A stretch of DNA of 64,000 bases from Adineta vaga (taxonomy: Eukaryota > Rotifera), in assembly GCA_021613535.1 (NCBI GenBank), contig CP075495.1:15996001-16060000 (forward strand), in the 5' to 3' direction. A program made the translations under genes and the position numbers. The notes under the pieces were generated by a model that was not told the origin of the DNA, searched no databases, and worked only from the letters and a program-made list of their open reading frames with translations. Position 1 is the first letter of the stretch. Every line of letters begins with the position of its first letter. Below, one piece after another: positions 25,801 to 37,432 of the stretch.

Positions 25801-26650
25801 TGAAAAAGGTGGTCCTCAAGGAAGTGTTTTGACTCCTAGTATTTTTATTTCTTATCATGGTGACATATCTCAATTTCTATCTGGTTGAACTAGTCATTTC
25901 TTTACGGATGGCGTCGCTGTTTTACTTGCAGGTCAACTTGGTATGCGGAACCATAAACAATGTCTTGATCTTGAAAAACGTGTCAAAGTTTTTCTAGATG
26001 ATCTAGAATTTTATTCGAGATTAGCTGATCAACCATTAGTTCGTTTAAAAACTGAAGCTTTATATAATGGTAAAGCTATTAGACTTTCTAGCTTTGATAT
26101 AAAATTTGATTGTTCAGTTGGTGAAACAATAAATTGGAAGAAAGATTTTAAATATCTTGATTATATTGTATCGTGTAAACTTGGTTGGGAAAAATTAATT
26201 AAGGATGTTCAATGTAAGGTTAGGAGACAAATTGCTCTTATTAGATCATTCAGGCTTTTTGGTTGTTCGTCACCGAGTCTTTGTAAAACTCTGGTCTATT
26301 CACATGTTCTTCCAATTTTTACTTGGATCTATCCGGTATTTCCATTGTTTACTCGCAAACAGTAAGATGATCTGTCGAATTTCTATTATGTTTCACTTTG
26401 TCGTACTCTTTATTGTTTAGAATGGAATGGAGGTTTCTTTGCATACGTTTTTGATGAATTGTCTCCAGAGAACCGATGTGTTTTATATTGGAATAGATAT
26501 CTTCATGTAATTGCTGACTCTGCAGATGGTATTCTATTGTTTGAAAAAGCTAATCTTGCAGAATTTCGTAAAAGTTGTTTGAATAGGTCGAAAAGATTCG
26601 TTCCTCATCTATCTACTCTCGGAAAAATCTTGGCCTGGCTTTCGTAAGTT
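22890..26650 (+). pseudogene. Two-ORF LINE relic (Jockey/CR1-like), broken
   Basis: ORF1 starts at 22891 with a coiled-coil-rich part (KLDELINSMTDIKKKLLNLE) and is interrupted at 23258 by a hAT MITE. Past the MITE its frame reopens and ends at a stop near 23803. ORF2 starts near 23875-23890, where a T-run has shifted the frame. It has an APE domain (VLSFNVRRL, VLFGDFNVNI, SDHVPIL) with one in-frame TGA at 24430. The reverse transcriptase lacks the segment around the RPISLL box after a frameshift near 25370, then reads NQSGFRDGFHLQTR, MLIDFRAAFDQLWN, GGPQGSVLTPSIF and FTDGVAV in place of FADD. The C-terminal domain ends at 26647. The clade is uncertain; the motif style is Jockey/CR1-like. Confidence 0.85.
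23258..23693. mobile_element. hAT MITE with perfect 8-bp duplication, inserted in LINE ORF1
   Basis: The termini are CAGTGGCGCAACAAGG and, inverted, CAGTGGCGCTACCAGG. They are flanked by identical ACGACATG at 23250-23257 and 23694-23701. This is the classic hAT signature: a CAGTGGCG-type end and 8-bp duplication. The element is 436 bp with no transposase. Removing it with one copy of the duplication restores the LINE ORF1 frame for a further 34 codons. Confidence 0.92.
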
Positions 26651-27715
26651 CCTTCTAACTCTTCAGTTCCACATTTTGACATAGATGATGTTGTACTCTT
26701 GTAAATCTTTCTAGAAACATTTTGCTGAGTTATATGTAAATGTTCTTTTACTCTGTTATGTCATTCTCTTTTGTCTTCTAGTTTTTTTTCTATTTTCGCT
26801 TTTTTTGTTTTTTATATTAACATGTAATGCTAGGATCTAACGATCATAGTTTTCTCTGCATAATAAAAATGAAGGTTAATGATAATGAAAAAGTTTGTAT
26901 GTTTCTTTCGGGCAAAAAAAGATTAGGTTTTTGATACTTTATCTAACCAAACAACTTTAAATTTTTCGATACGTACAGGTTGTCGAGTTCGAGGAGTTCT
27001 ATTAGACTGGAATCAAAGAAGAAAGAATAGGAGTTATATGTCTCGACAGAGTAACCGATGCTCTATTCAAGCATATAAAATACATTTTTTGAAAGTTGGC
27101 TAAAACAGAGCAGACTAAAGAAAAATGAGCAAAAGTAAGTGAATCAACCTGCATATCAATGCTTTTTCTGTACTTCTTGTTTCATTTCAAATAAGTTATA
27201 AAAGACAATTTGATTAAAACAGATATCTAACTTATATATATACATAAGCCAATCTAGTTAATTGGTTTAATTACATAAACTAATAATCAGACGTCCTATG
27301 TTCTAATGTTACTCGTAGCACAATTTATCTGTATGTATAATAATCAATCAATTGTCTCACTCATTGCCTTATGGAAGGGAGATGATCATCATGCGAACGT
27401 GATGATGACGCAGGTTAAGTCTGCAGAAACAGAAGAAGTTTTTGCAAAAACTCAAACACGTTTGGATGCGTTCTAAAATGAAACGCGTTTAGAGTGCAAA
27501 CATTTTTCACAAGGTTTGTCAAATTGAACATACATCAACTTTGTCTTTCTTCAATTAGTAACATAAACAGAACAAATCTATGAAAAAAATGATCGAAACT
27601 AGTTTCATTTGTAAGAGAAAACATTAGATCGAAATGAGTTAATCTTTAAAGAATATACGATTCATGAATTATACGAAGAGATAATATAATGGAATTTACT
27701 TCTAAGAAAATCTTG
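26650..27715. other. Stretch without a recognised gene
   Basis: Possible 3' flank of the LINE and AT-rich sequence with a TATATATA run near 27232. Nothing else is supported. Confidence 0.45.
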
Positions 27716-27716
27716 A

Positions 27717-27770
27717 CAGTGTGAGTATGGGTGTGGATTTACATCTTATGCCTACCCACCCACACTATCA
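27717..27770. repeat. Telomere-like G/C hairpin
   Basis: CAGTGTGAGTATGGGTGTGG pairs with CTACCCACCCACACTATC across a loop of about 16 nt. It lies about 200 bp upstream of the MULE element. Confidence 0.65.
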
Positions 27771-27974
27771 TGGAACAATGGACGTCGTGATAGACTACTA
27801 TGAATCAAAAAAGCAGTGCTGACCCAATAACCTTGTGCACGTACAATTATACTATTTTTACTGAAAAAGGTTTATTTAAAGCTCAAAATACTTTAACATT
27901 GATTGGAAAAATAAAATATAGGTGTTTTTATGAATTATTTACTGAACTTTCCTATTATCTATGATAGCAAAAAT

Positions 27975-30275
27975 GGTGACCGCTCATTTTGTCAGATGAC
28001 AATTCGTCCCTTACATTTCGTCCGCCACGATTAGTCCTAACTACTTTTCGTCCGTTTTTATTTCGTCTTTTTACAGTTCGTCTTAACTACAACTCGTCTT
28101 AATTATATGTCGTCTTCTTACATTTTGTCCGCTTACAATTGATCTTAATTTTATCTTGTCCTCTTACATTTCGTCTTAGTTTTGTTTTATTCCTTTAAAT
28201 TTTATTTCATAAACTGAGCGAGGTCAATTTCTACATTTACTTGAAAATAAGTACTGTGTACATACAAATACGTCCAAGAGTTGTATGTGGTGAATCATCG
28301 CTGTTTTAAAAGGCCAATGGAGAGGAAATATATATTATCTATCCTCTCTATATGTACGCATCGATATTATTTCTCTGTCGTTTATTCACTTGCACTACTA
28401 ATTCTTACCATCTCGACAAATTTCCACCACAGCCGAAAAATGAATACAATTGAAGTATTTCAGAGCTCTCGAAGAAAACCGAAAATCTATTTTTCTGGAT
28501 TTTTTTACACTCAATGTGATTCATCAGATAAAAAACGTATATTTCGTTGTGAAAATCGCAACTGTCGAAGTAAGAATTAATCATCGAGTGTAAGCTTTAA
28601 TTTCGTATATTTATTTTTTGGTCGTTGTCATACAAATGTTCAAATGGACGCCTTTATGAAAGAACCATCTGAACATACACATGCACCTGATCCAGATCGA
28701 ATTCACATCCTTCGACTTAAAAATGAAATAAAAGGTCGTAGTGCATCATCGGATGAAACAACCAGCACAATATTATTTGATGCATTACGAACAGTTCCAT
28801 TAAATGTAGTTGCTGGTTTACCTACGAATGATGCATTGATGCAAACAATTCGTCGTGAACGTCCAGCAATACAACTTGATGAAAATGGTCATTTACCCCT
28901 TATATTCCGTCAAACTGATCGTGGTGAAAACTTCGTCTTATACGAAGATGATTCTATGGTTATATTTACATGTGATAAAAATCTATCCGTTTTAAATCAA
29001 TGTGCACATTGGTTTATGGACGGAACGTTTAGCGTCTGTATACGTTTTCAGTTTTTCTTTAAATAATATGAACTTATTTAGATTTGTCCAAAAAGTTTTT
29101 ACCAATTATTTACTATACATGGAATGTATTCACTTCAAATTATTCCTCTTGTATATGTTTTACTGATTGGAAAAGCTACCGATGATTATGATAAATTATT
29201 CGAACAACTATTGTTGCACTATGACTATGAACCTGAATCTATTCTAGTTGATTTCGAAAGTGCCACACTAAAATCGACTAAATCAATATTTCCACAAGCT
29301 GCTCAAGTAGGCAAGTTCTTATACAAATGTTTGGTCGATTAAAGTTTACTTCTGTTATAAAATAGGTTGTCTGTTTCATTTTGGACAATGTTTGTGGCGA
29401 GAAATCCAGCTATTAGGTCTACAAAACAAGTATACTATTAATGAGAAATTTAGAATGAATGTTAAAAGACCAATGGCGCTCGCATTTTTACCTGTACCGG
29501 ATGTTACTAAAGGTTATTCAACAATTGTTGATGATTTTGATGAAGAAGATTATGCTTTACTTGATTATTTTGAAAGGGTATGGGTAGGACAAAAAAAAGG
29601 ACGAGGTTCGTAGTCACTTAATTGTATCTATTTGATGTATTTAATGATATGTAACGTTTATTCAGGTACTCAACGTAGCAAACCCAGATTCAGCTTGCAT
29701 CTATGGAATACGTACGAGCGAGTTATGTACGATTTGCCAAGATCCAACAACGCAGTTGAAGGATGGAACAATGCTTTTAATAATCGGGTATCGATTAAAC
29801 ATCCTTCAATCACAAAACTTGCTAAATGTATTATACGTGAACAATCTCGATTCGAGATTGACATTGAACGACTTCGTGCAGGTGAACAACCAAGGAAAAA
29901 GAAGAAAGTTTACGCGGACTTTGATGCTCGATTAAAACGAATTGTCACGTCTTACAACGTCGACAATATCGAAGAATATCTATATCGAATCGCAATGAAC
30001 TTAAAAATCAAAAATTAATTCTTTTTAAAATAAATTTTCATATTCTATCATAAAATGAACAAAATAAAATTGAGACGAAATGTAAGAGGACAAGATAAAA
30101 TTAAGATCAATTGTAAGCGGACAAAATGTAAGAAGACGACATATAATTAAGACGAGTTGTAGTTAAGACGAACTGTAAAAAGACGAAATAAAAACGGACG
30201 AAAAGTAAGAAATACGTATTGTAAGAGGACGAAATGTAAGGAGATGTAATGTAAGGGACGAAAAGTAGGGGTACC
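27975..30275. mobile_element. Complete MULE (Mutator-like) DNA transposon, 2301 bp
   Basis: The flanking 9-mers AGCAAAAAT at 27966-27974 and 30276-30284 are identical, as expected of Mutator-like elements (9-bp duplication). Terminal inverted repeats extend roughly 27975-28190 and 30070-30275. The inner 130 bp or so is nearly identical between arms (for example TTTCGTCTTTTTACAGTTCG on the left), while the outer ends have diverged by small indels. The arms are made of repeated TTCGTC(C/T)-like words. The element encloses one spliced transposase gene in its middle. Confidence 0.9.
28440..30018 (+). CDS. MULE transposase with FLYWCH zinc finger, five exons
   Basis: Proposed exons are 28440-28569, 28621-29033, 29082-29310, 29366-29605 and 29666-30018, together 454 codons in frame. 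The N-terminus (FYTQCDSSDKKRIFRCENRNC...CHTN...HTHAPD) is a FLYWCH-type zinc finger, which binds the transposon ends. The DDE/RNase H-like catalytic core has WFMDGTF (first Asp), ILVDFESA (second Asp), the HFGQCLW box and NNAVEGWNNAF (Glu). Introns are 48-60 nt. The third uses a GC donor in ideal context (AG|GCAAGT). The first has a good GTAAG donor, but its frame-required acceptor reads TG|GT instead of AG, so splicing there may be impaired. Otherwise no stop interrupts the gene, suggesting recent activity. Confidence 0.85.
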
Positions 30276-30397
30276 AGCAAAAATAAGTTCTCACTGACTA
30301 AAAGATATTGATCTTGTAAGAAAACTTGTGTACTGTTTATTCGTTTTAAATTACGGTTCAATTAATGGTATGTCTAAAGAAAGTATGAGTCTGCAAA

Positions 30398-31555
30398 TTA
30401 CAAAACTGATGTGTGAAAATTAGTCAACTTTAACGACATGACTGCTTCGTTCTTTTCTTTTCTCGCAGATGCCATTTTCTCCATCATCTCCTTGATGAAC
30501 TCCGGCATACGCTGACGTAAGTCTTTACCAATCATGTCCAACTTATCGGCTATCGTTTCAGATTTGCAAGCCATCTGAAAGGCACACTTGCAGATAATAT
30601 GGTCACCGTTCCGCTCAACAGCATTCTTAAAAACGTCGATAAATTCGCCCAGTTTTCCACTTTCAGCGAGCTTCTCGAGTCCGGCCTTATTTTCGTCTGT
30701 AAAATCGTGAGCAATGAAGCTTAGTAAGCGAAGGGTATGTTGCTGATCCTTGTCAAGATTTTCCCACACTTTTCGATTCTTCAGTGACTCCCACTTGCTG
30801 TCTTTCATTGTTGGAAATTTAACTGGCGCACCAAAATGAACAGTTATGACCCAACCACCATGCTCCTGTACGTTTTTCTTTATATACCAGGGAACATTAT
30901 CCAATATCCCAGTAAAAGGCCGCGCAAGCGTAGCCATCTGCGCCGGTACACCATCACTCGTATCATTGCTTTGATGAATTGAAAACATCAGACCTTGTTT
31001 ATCAAGTGCAGACCATATTTTTGCAATCGCTGTTTGTAGTCCTTGCCCGATTGCTTTTAAATCGTTCTTGCTTGGGCCCAGAGCATCGCGTACATGATAA
31101 CCACTGTGCGACCAGTGTATTATATCGGCCTGTATTGGGAACGGTATAATCATGTCTACACCAGAATAAAGGTCACATTCCACACCAACTGGATCGTTGC
31201 AAAGTTTCAAAATGTTTCCTGCTGCTTTGATTTTACGCTTTGTTGCTTCTATGTAACACTCGCCGCTGTCTTTGCAAACGCCTTCGGGAATATCAGTGCA
31301 GAAATATTTTATACCGCTAGATACGTATTTCGAGATCGAACATATCCAGGTAGTACTATAGTCTCCACGACCGCAACTAACATCAAGGATATTCGTAGGA
31401 CTATCATGTTTGATACCTATGTCTTCCCGACAGAAATGCTTAAAGGATTCGCGCAATAAAATGGTCTGCATATGTTTTTGACCGTTCATACTCGGAATTA
31501 GAAATGTCTCGAAACATACATCATAATCTCGTAGTTGATCTATAAACTTCTTCAT
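30398..31555 (-). CDS. Putative SAM-dependent methyltransferase, 385 aa
   Basis: The gene is a single open frame read on the minus strand. I start it at the ATG at 31555 (MKKFIDQLRDYDVCFETFL) rather than further upstream, because TTCTGTTTTAG near 31592 looks like a 3' splice site. The upstream residues would then be intron, with the start exon or a 5'UTR exon further up. Residues near 58-70 (NILDVSCGRGDYS) form the SAM-binding glycine loop of class I methyltransferases. FCTDIP downstream fits motif II, and DIIHWSHSGYHV is in the place of motif IV/V. The C-terminal third is helical and charged. The substrate is unknown. The gene lies only about 120 bp from the MULE element. It is longer than, and not obviously paralogous to, the methyltransferase at 439-2661. 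Confidence 0.75.
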   Translation of the reverse strand: MKKFIDQLRDYDVCFETFLIPSMNGQKHMQTILLRESFKHFCREDIGIKHDSPTNILDVSCGRGDYSTTWICSISKYVSSGIKYFCTDIPEGVCKDSGECYIEATKRKIKAAGNILKLCNDPVGVECDLYSGVDMIIPFPIQADIIHWSHSGYHVRDALGPSKNDLKAIGQGLQTAIAKIWSALDKQGLMFSIHQSNDTSDGVPAQMATLARPFTGILDNVPWYIKKNVQEHGGWVITVHFGAPVKFPTMKDSKWESLKNRKVWENLDKDQQHTLRLLSFIAHDFTDENKAGLEKLAESGKLGEFIDVFKNAVERNGDHIICKCAFQMACKSETIADKLDMIGKDLRQRMPEFIKEMMEKMASARKEKNEAVMSLKLTNFHTSVL

Positions 31556-31952
31556 ATTATATTTAAATAATAGAGTTGAAGACCACCACCTAAAACAGAA
31601 AGACAATTTAAAATATATCATCTATTCACAATCATCTTGGTAAACGAGCTCTGTATTTATATGAAAGGTTTCGTAAGATTTGAGTTACGCATTAATGTGC
31701 CAAAAAACTACATACACTAGAAAGATCTATCCTGTCTGTCTATCAAATTGGCTTCGTATCATATTTCAGACCTGAAAACCACCGTAACTTGATACTGTTA
31801 AATTATATCATGTGAATCGTAGTTAAAAGGCTCCGCATAATTAGTTTGGCATTCATATATTTCTTCTTACAATACAATGCCGCTTTATCATAAGTCTTCA
31901 AGAAAAATGCGCAGCATTATCGAGGTTTCTTAGAAATTCAGGGTACTTGTAA

Positions 31953-32231
31953 TCACTCTCTTTCGTAACGAAGACGCTTAAAAAAATTAATATTTTGCTT
32001 GATTTCTTTATGTGTCCATACTTCACCGCTTCGCCGAATAATCATGTGAAAATAGCAGGTTCTTTGCTTCAAAACCTGATCAAAAGTAATCGACAGTGGA
32101 AGCTCAAATCTGCGCCTAATCTGAACTAATTCAGCGCTACCTAATTCTTCATTGACTATTAACTTATAATGTTTAGTATAAAATATCTCGAAAGGTAATT
32201 CGAGGCGGAGAGTTCGAACTAGAGGATGCAT
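31953..32231 (-). CDS. Hypothetical 92-aa open frame
   Basis: The open frame on the minus strand from 32231 to 31953 encodes a charged, soluble-looking peptide (SITFDQVLKQRTCYFHMIIR, YERE end). I do not recognise a domain, and no splice partner is obvious. It could be a remnant exon or a chance frame. It lies upstream of the methyltransferase on the same strand. Confidence 0.25.
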   Translation of the reverse strand: MHPLVRTLRLELPFEIFYTKHYKLIVNEELGSAELVQIRRRFELPLSITFDQVLKQRTCYFHMIIRRSGEVWTHKEIKQNINFFKRLRYERE

Positions 32232-32524
32232 TCAAGTAAATATCTATTAGATGGTTATTAATTAATTAATAAACAGTTTACGATATTTCTCTAAGAACTT
32301 GATCAATGGCAATTGAGGATAGGAACATCAAATGTACCCAGAATTTTAATTATTTAATTGCCAGTTATTAACGGAAAGTCGAATAAATTGACGGTAGGAC
32401 TGGACGAAATTTAACAAGAAAGAGATCCTCAAATCTACTGTGAGGTTTAGTTAATTAGTTAGTCACTAATTACAGTAAGTAATATTTTCAGTAGAATTCC
32501 ACCAAAGATAATCCTAGATGTAGA

Positions 32525-33044
32525 ACACTCTGAAAAGAATAAAATAATACGACCGCATGCATGGAAAAGGTTTCGTAATTATCCAAAAGCTTCCAAATGC
32601 TTCAATAGATTCAAAGAAAAGGTTTTCAAAATCTACGAAATCTAAAAAGGATCTGACCAGGGGTACACGCTACGAACCATCTCTGACTAAATCTCTTTTT
32701 AGGTTTAGTGCAACGAAAAATGAATTAGTCTGAAAATTCGATACTTATATGGATTCATAGTAGACATTTCGATTTCGTATAAAACTATCTGGAGGAACCA
32801 AAAGTTGTAATAGAGAAACATGTAAGTATCGAATTTTTAGACTAATTCATTTTTCGTTGCACTAAACCTAAAAAGAGGTTTAGTCAGAGATGGTTCGTAG
32901 CGTGTACCCCTGGTCAGATCCTTTTTAGATTTCGTAGATTTTGAAAACCTTTTCTTTGAATCTGTTGAAGCATTTGGAAGCTTTTGGATAATTACGAAAC
33001 CTTTCCATGGGTGCGGTCGTATTATTTTATTCTTTTTAGAGTGT
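32525..33044. mobile_element. 520-bp foldback element of the AGGATCTGAC family (copy 2)
   Basis: Almost perfect inverted arms of about 215 bp run from 32525 (ACACTCTGAAAAGAATAAAA) and end at 33044. The arms contain AAAAAGGATCTGACCAGGGG and, in the right arm, CCCCTGGTCAGATCCTTTTT. The loop is about 85 nt near 32745-32830. The high arm identity suggests recent origin or correction between arms. There is no coding capacity. Confidence 0.85.
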
Positions 33045-33164
33045 AGATACGTGTGGTTGGCAGCATTAAAAAAGGGACGTACCTACAAAAATGTGTGCAG
33101 TTTGAGTAGCGTGACGACTGCGCAATCAGATGAATCTTTGCTACACATTTTTATAGACCCCGAG

Positions 33165-33215
33165 TGTTGAGTGGGTGTGAGTGATTTCGTCGTCTATAGC
33201 GTCACTCACATCTTC
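33165..33215. repeat. Telomere-like G/C hairpin (weak)
   Basis: GTGGGTGTGAGTGATTTCGT is followed by GCGTCACTCACATC. The arms are short and imperfect, but the layout (G-rich, short loop, C-rich) matches the other dispersed hairpins. Confidence 0.4.
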
Positions 33216-33229
33216 ATAGATAGGGCCTT

Positions 33230-34870
33230 AGTGTCCCAGATGCGCATCCTGGTTTTGATTGGAAAATTTTATGCCACAAAATCAGAAATTTGACATAAGT
33301 ACTACTATGTACTTCATTTTAGGACGGCAAATATCTGTTTATGACACTAGCAATAAACAATCAATGTACTTGTTGGATGCGTCACGAGAAGGGCTACAAA
33401 ACGGTACTACTAAAAGTCTCATTCTTTCCTACTATCCTGACAAAACAGAAAGTATTTAAGGAAGGGTCCACGACAGAGAAATTCAACTCTATGCATATCA
33501 CGTCGAGAAATTTTTTTTGTCGATTTTATTCTCTAAAACAAATATCTAATAGAACCATAGAAAAATCCCAAATATTAGGCTTCTATTTCTTTCATATGAG
33601 AAACATCAGTTAACACAAGTTTTTGTGATTATTTTTAGATATTCAAAATCAGTGCTTTTAGAGTATCTGAGTATTTTTTGATTATTTCAAGGTCGGCTTG
33701 ACCATTCGAGCTTGGGGACATTTCATTGGATAGAATGCATAACAGGCTGTAAACCGACTGTATTTAAATAATAATGATGTACAATTCAAAAAGTGCTAGA
33801 GGTCAAACATGCATTAAAATGGAGAGAAATGGATTCAATGTTAAGTGATATTTTGGACTGCTCTCGCGCTGTGTAAATGATCCTACGCTGAATTTTTTAC
33901 TAGAGATACATAACATCAAGGCACATATTATCTTCTCCGATCATCCCAGTCTCAAACACCTGAAATACTAGTTAGCATCGAGCACACTATAAGTGACTGA
34001 CAAACCAAGCATCAAAACGATCCCTATATGATATCAATAAGTTTCTCAAATAAAGAAATAGACATGTGATTCAGAATCAGCACGTAAAACTGCACGAGAA
34101 AAGGATTTTAAAATGTTATTTTTCGCGAATCTGAGGTGATGAAGATGCTGGGTCTCACGCATGACTAAACGAGAAGCGCATCAAACGATGTTTCAACAAA
34201 TAGTGTTGAATCATGCCAGTTGTGAACGTCGGTTTCGTGCCAATGGAAAGCCGAGCAAAAGAGCCCACAAAATCACCTATTTCCAAATGTTCAACCATTG
34301 TTGTGATGATGTCAACAGGTTCTGATCGATTGTTTAGAACCACCACACTACGACATTTGGGTCCATTATTGTACCAATTATGTTCGGAACGCGAAAGTTT
34401 AGAGTGAAATCGATATCATTTTCAAAATCAGGATGGAAAACTAAGTCGATTCATATAGTTTTGCCTCATTTCACAGACCTTAAGTTTTCCATCGAAAATC
34501 TAGCCCATACCCTGTCCCTCAGAGGTACTCGAAAAACCAAACGTAGGGCACTTATTTCGAGGAAAATATATGCTTTACTATGATTATCGGATAGATAATG
34601 GCTCCAATTGTTAGCAAAATGTCAGTAGTGGTCAATCGGCCCACCTATTTTCGTAATCATCGTGGCGTTCGAAATTTAGGTAATACGTGATTTCATAGCT
34701 AATCAGCTGGGTTCTCTTACGAAACCACGCGAAGATCTATACCTCTTTCAATTTCGCAACTGAAATACGGTTAAAGTCTTGTCAACCCATTATTTAGCGC
34801 ATACAGTCAAGAATGTCCTATCTAAAATGTCCTTTCCGTAAAAAATTGAAAAATATTAATTAAAGATATT
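33230..34870. other. Stretch without a recognised gene
   Basis: Short open frames only. A segment at 33235-33300 (CTGGTTTTGATTGGAAAATT region) resembles 58435-58500, so it belongs to a dispersed repeat. Nothing else is supported. Confidence 0.4.
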
Positions 34871-34873
34871 AGA

Positions 34874-34925
34874 GTGTGTGGGTGGGTGTGGGTGTTAGTA
34901 TTACATTCATCTAACACCCACACCC
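34874..34925. repeat. Telomere-like G/C hairpin (best example)
   Basis: GTGTGGGTGGGTGTGGGTGT is followed by TAGTATTACATTCATCTA and then ACACCCACACCC. The arms GTGTGGGTGTTAG and CTAACACCCACAC pair perfectly. It abuts the foldback at 34926. Confidence 0.75.
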
Positions 34926-35124
34926 AAAACAGTTCCCTGGTCACCCTTAGGGTTCAGTCAAAATCGAATTTAGGATAAAATACAAATTCAATCGTAGAAA
35001 ATAAAATAAAACCGATTTGGATTTTATCAGCAATATAAATTAAGCTCAATTAAACAAAAGGAAACCTGTTTCAATGAGAAACAATCTTTGGTTTAACCCT
35101 GAAGGAGACCAGGGAACTGTTTTT
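34926..35124. repeat. 200-bp foldback next to the hairpin
   Basis: AAAACAGTTCCCTGGTCACC at 34926 and its inverted counterpart ending at 35124 (ACCAGGGAACTGTTTTT) bound an AT-rich interior. The arms continue with TTAGGGTT against AACCCTGAA. No coding capacity. Confidence 0.65.
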
Positions 35125-35692
35125 GTACTAAAACAAAATGCCGATAATTTTACTTAAAACCTAATCAGGTCGACTCAGTTTTTTTCGCTGATTTCATATT
35201 TACCATTAACTTATGATACTTGTACGATACATTCAGTTGAAAGCTGTCAAAACTTGTTAAAAATGTAGGAAATATGGTATAAAAAATAGTACGATCAACC
35301 ATCTTTCAAGTGGCCAATCTCATAGTCGTAGACTATGACATGCTTTACAAAGTTTGAAGATCTATATATGACACTGCTCTGTTAAAAAATTCAGAGACAT
35401 ATTTGCTTTTCTCGAGATAATGTGCAAACACTAAGTTATCAAGCATCATATGAGGCTGTAAAGAGGCAATAATTCGAGAAACTATTTTTGTCACTCAGTT
35501 ATATTACTACAGAATCTGAAGAATCTTAAATTATTGTGTATATTGGCATTGTTCTTTGAATTTTTAGTGAAAGTTCGATCGATATTTCTCGAAGATATGC
35601 ATGTACAAGTCGGATATTGAATAAGAAAAATCATGGAAATTGCACCAAAACGTTATACCATACAGGATCATGATCGCTGCTAAAAATGTACG

Positions 35693-36345
35693 TCAGAAAT
35701 AATAAAAATCATTGTAGAGTGTTTTCCGAATCGAAATCTGGCGATTTGTATAGTTTCTAAAAGTTTCTGGCCGAAAAAAAGCGAGTGGGTCGATTTCCCG
35801 CCTTAAAGGCTTCAGTTCTTTGCAATTATCGTACTGATTCAATGTACACTCACTGGAGTTATTCGTTCTATCAGGAATATCAAATACGTTCCACATCGAA
35901 GTTGGTTGTAACCGGTAGTTCTTGAAGTGCGTGAATAATGGAGTTAATTGATCACGTTCATATTCACTTGAACCATTTCGAAGATCATCGTATAATATCG
36001 AAACTAATTTTCTAGGTACTGAAGCTAGTGCTATCATTCGACGAGTAATATTACAAATCACTATTTTATCCAAATAAACGGATGCTAGACCGCATGATTG
36101 AGCATTTCTATAAATCGATTTTGTAAAGTGAAAAAGACACCTACTTTGCATAGTATTCTCGATAAACTAGAGAAATAGATCGATTTTAAAAAGAACTACT
36201 GAATATTCCGTTAATCATGACGTATTATACCTTAAGATCAATCGCTTTTGCTAGACCGGGTTTAAAGTCCATCGTAATTGATGTGGGACCAAATTTCTTA
36301 TTCAATCGTTGTGCTTTATGATATAATACACTGAATAGATGAACA
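35693..36345 (-). pseudogene. C-terminal remnant of a second MULE transposase
   Basis: The upstream part, around 36345-36231, reads QRLNKKFGPTSITMDFKPGLAKAIDLK (second catalytic Asp). After a short intron with a GTATAA donor and TCTCTAG acceptor, the exon from 36166 continues with RCLFHFTKSIYRNAQSCGLA, the HF..S/Q box of MULE transposases. Further on, RTNNSSECTLNQYDN lies in the place of the RTNN-E segment. The N-terminal zinc finger and the first Asp segment are missing. The remnant ends at a telomere-like hairpin (36361). The sequence is distinct from the intact MULE at 27975, so this is another family. Confidence 0.7.
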
Positions 36346-36360
36346 TAGGTCGTTGCTTGA

Positions 36361-36415
36361 GGGTGAGTGTGGGTGTTGGATAGCTAAAATATTCACAACC
36401 ACACCCACACTCATC
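36361..36415. repeat. Telomere-like G/C hairpin
   Basis: GGGTGAGTGTGGGTGTTGGA pairs with CAACCACACCCACACTCATC over a loop of about 15 nt (TAGCTAAAATATTCA). It borders the MULE remnant. Confidence 0.7.
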
Positions 36416-36419
36416 AAAA

Positions 36420-37382
36420 TCTGATAAGTCGATGGAGCACAGTGTGTCCTGGTTTTCGTTTATTGATTCATGAAATTTAGGCATGCAACAATGATGGCGG
36501 GCCACCGCTCTCATCATCATCATAGATCCACCGCTCGCCGGTTCGTCAATTCATTTATGTTATCTAGCAACTATCCAAGTAGTGCTTAAAATCCTTCATA
36601 TACACACTTTCGAAATATTCGTTTGGTTTTATATCGAGAAAAGAAAGATATTACTTATATGAACTATTGAATACTTGAAATTAATTATATTTGAAAGCAT
36701 TATTGTGATTGCTTTTCTAGGCTCTTTTTTTCGTGTTATAAAGCATTTCTAAAGAAATTTTCACTGATGTGTTGTACTATCAAATTAATATTTATTTTTT
36801 TTGTTTTGTTAATATTTTCATCTTGTAAAAGTTTATTATTTTGGTGTGACTAGTTTTATTTTTTGGTGATGATTTCTTTCTTGCTACTCTGAATAAACAG
36901 TATGATAATGTGTCTCTTGTCTTTCAGGTCGCGTAAAGTAAACCAAAGTGATGTTCATAAGTCCATGTTTTACAAATATATGCGTATAAATCGCAGAAAA
37001 TCATAATTTTTTATTATTCTTATTGGCATAAGTTTTCTCAGAATTTCCCCGATATTCAACATTTGGGTCATTTCTCGGAGTTGAATTTCTCTTGTGATAA
37101 CTCAAGTCATCGCCTGAGACAACTCGAGTGTTAAATTCTGTTTTGCCGATATTTCGAATGATTGTGGACTTCGGTCAATTCAATAGATAAATATTATTTG
37201 TTTACTAGGCAGGCTGGCTTGAGGTAATGAAAAATGATTAGGTCCCGTTTGATGGGTTTATTTGCGACAAGAATGTGCAGTTTTTATAGAAAGAAGAATA
37301 TTTTTTATTGTTTTTTCTGTGTGAAACGGACCACGTTTCTTTGGTTAGCGCGTTTCGTTAGCTTCACGCGACCGTTGGCTCA

Positions 37383-37432
<50 letters not shown>

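Noticed and set aside
31094-31459. 121-aa plus-strand frame
   Set aside because: It is the antisense shadow of the methyltransferase at 30398-31555.
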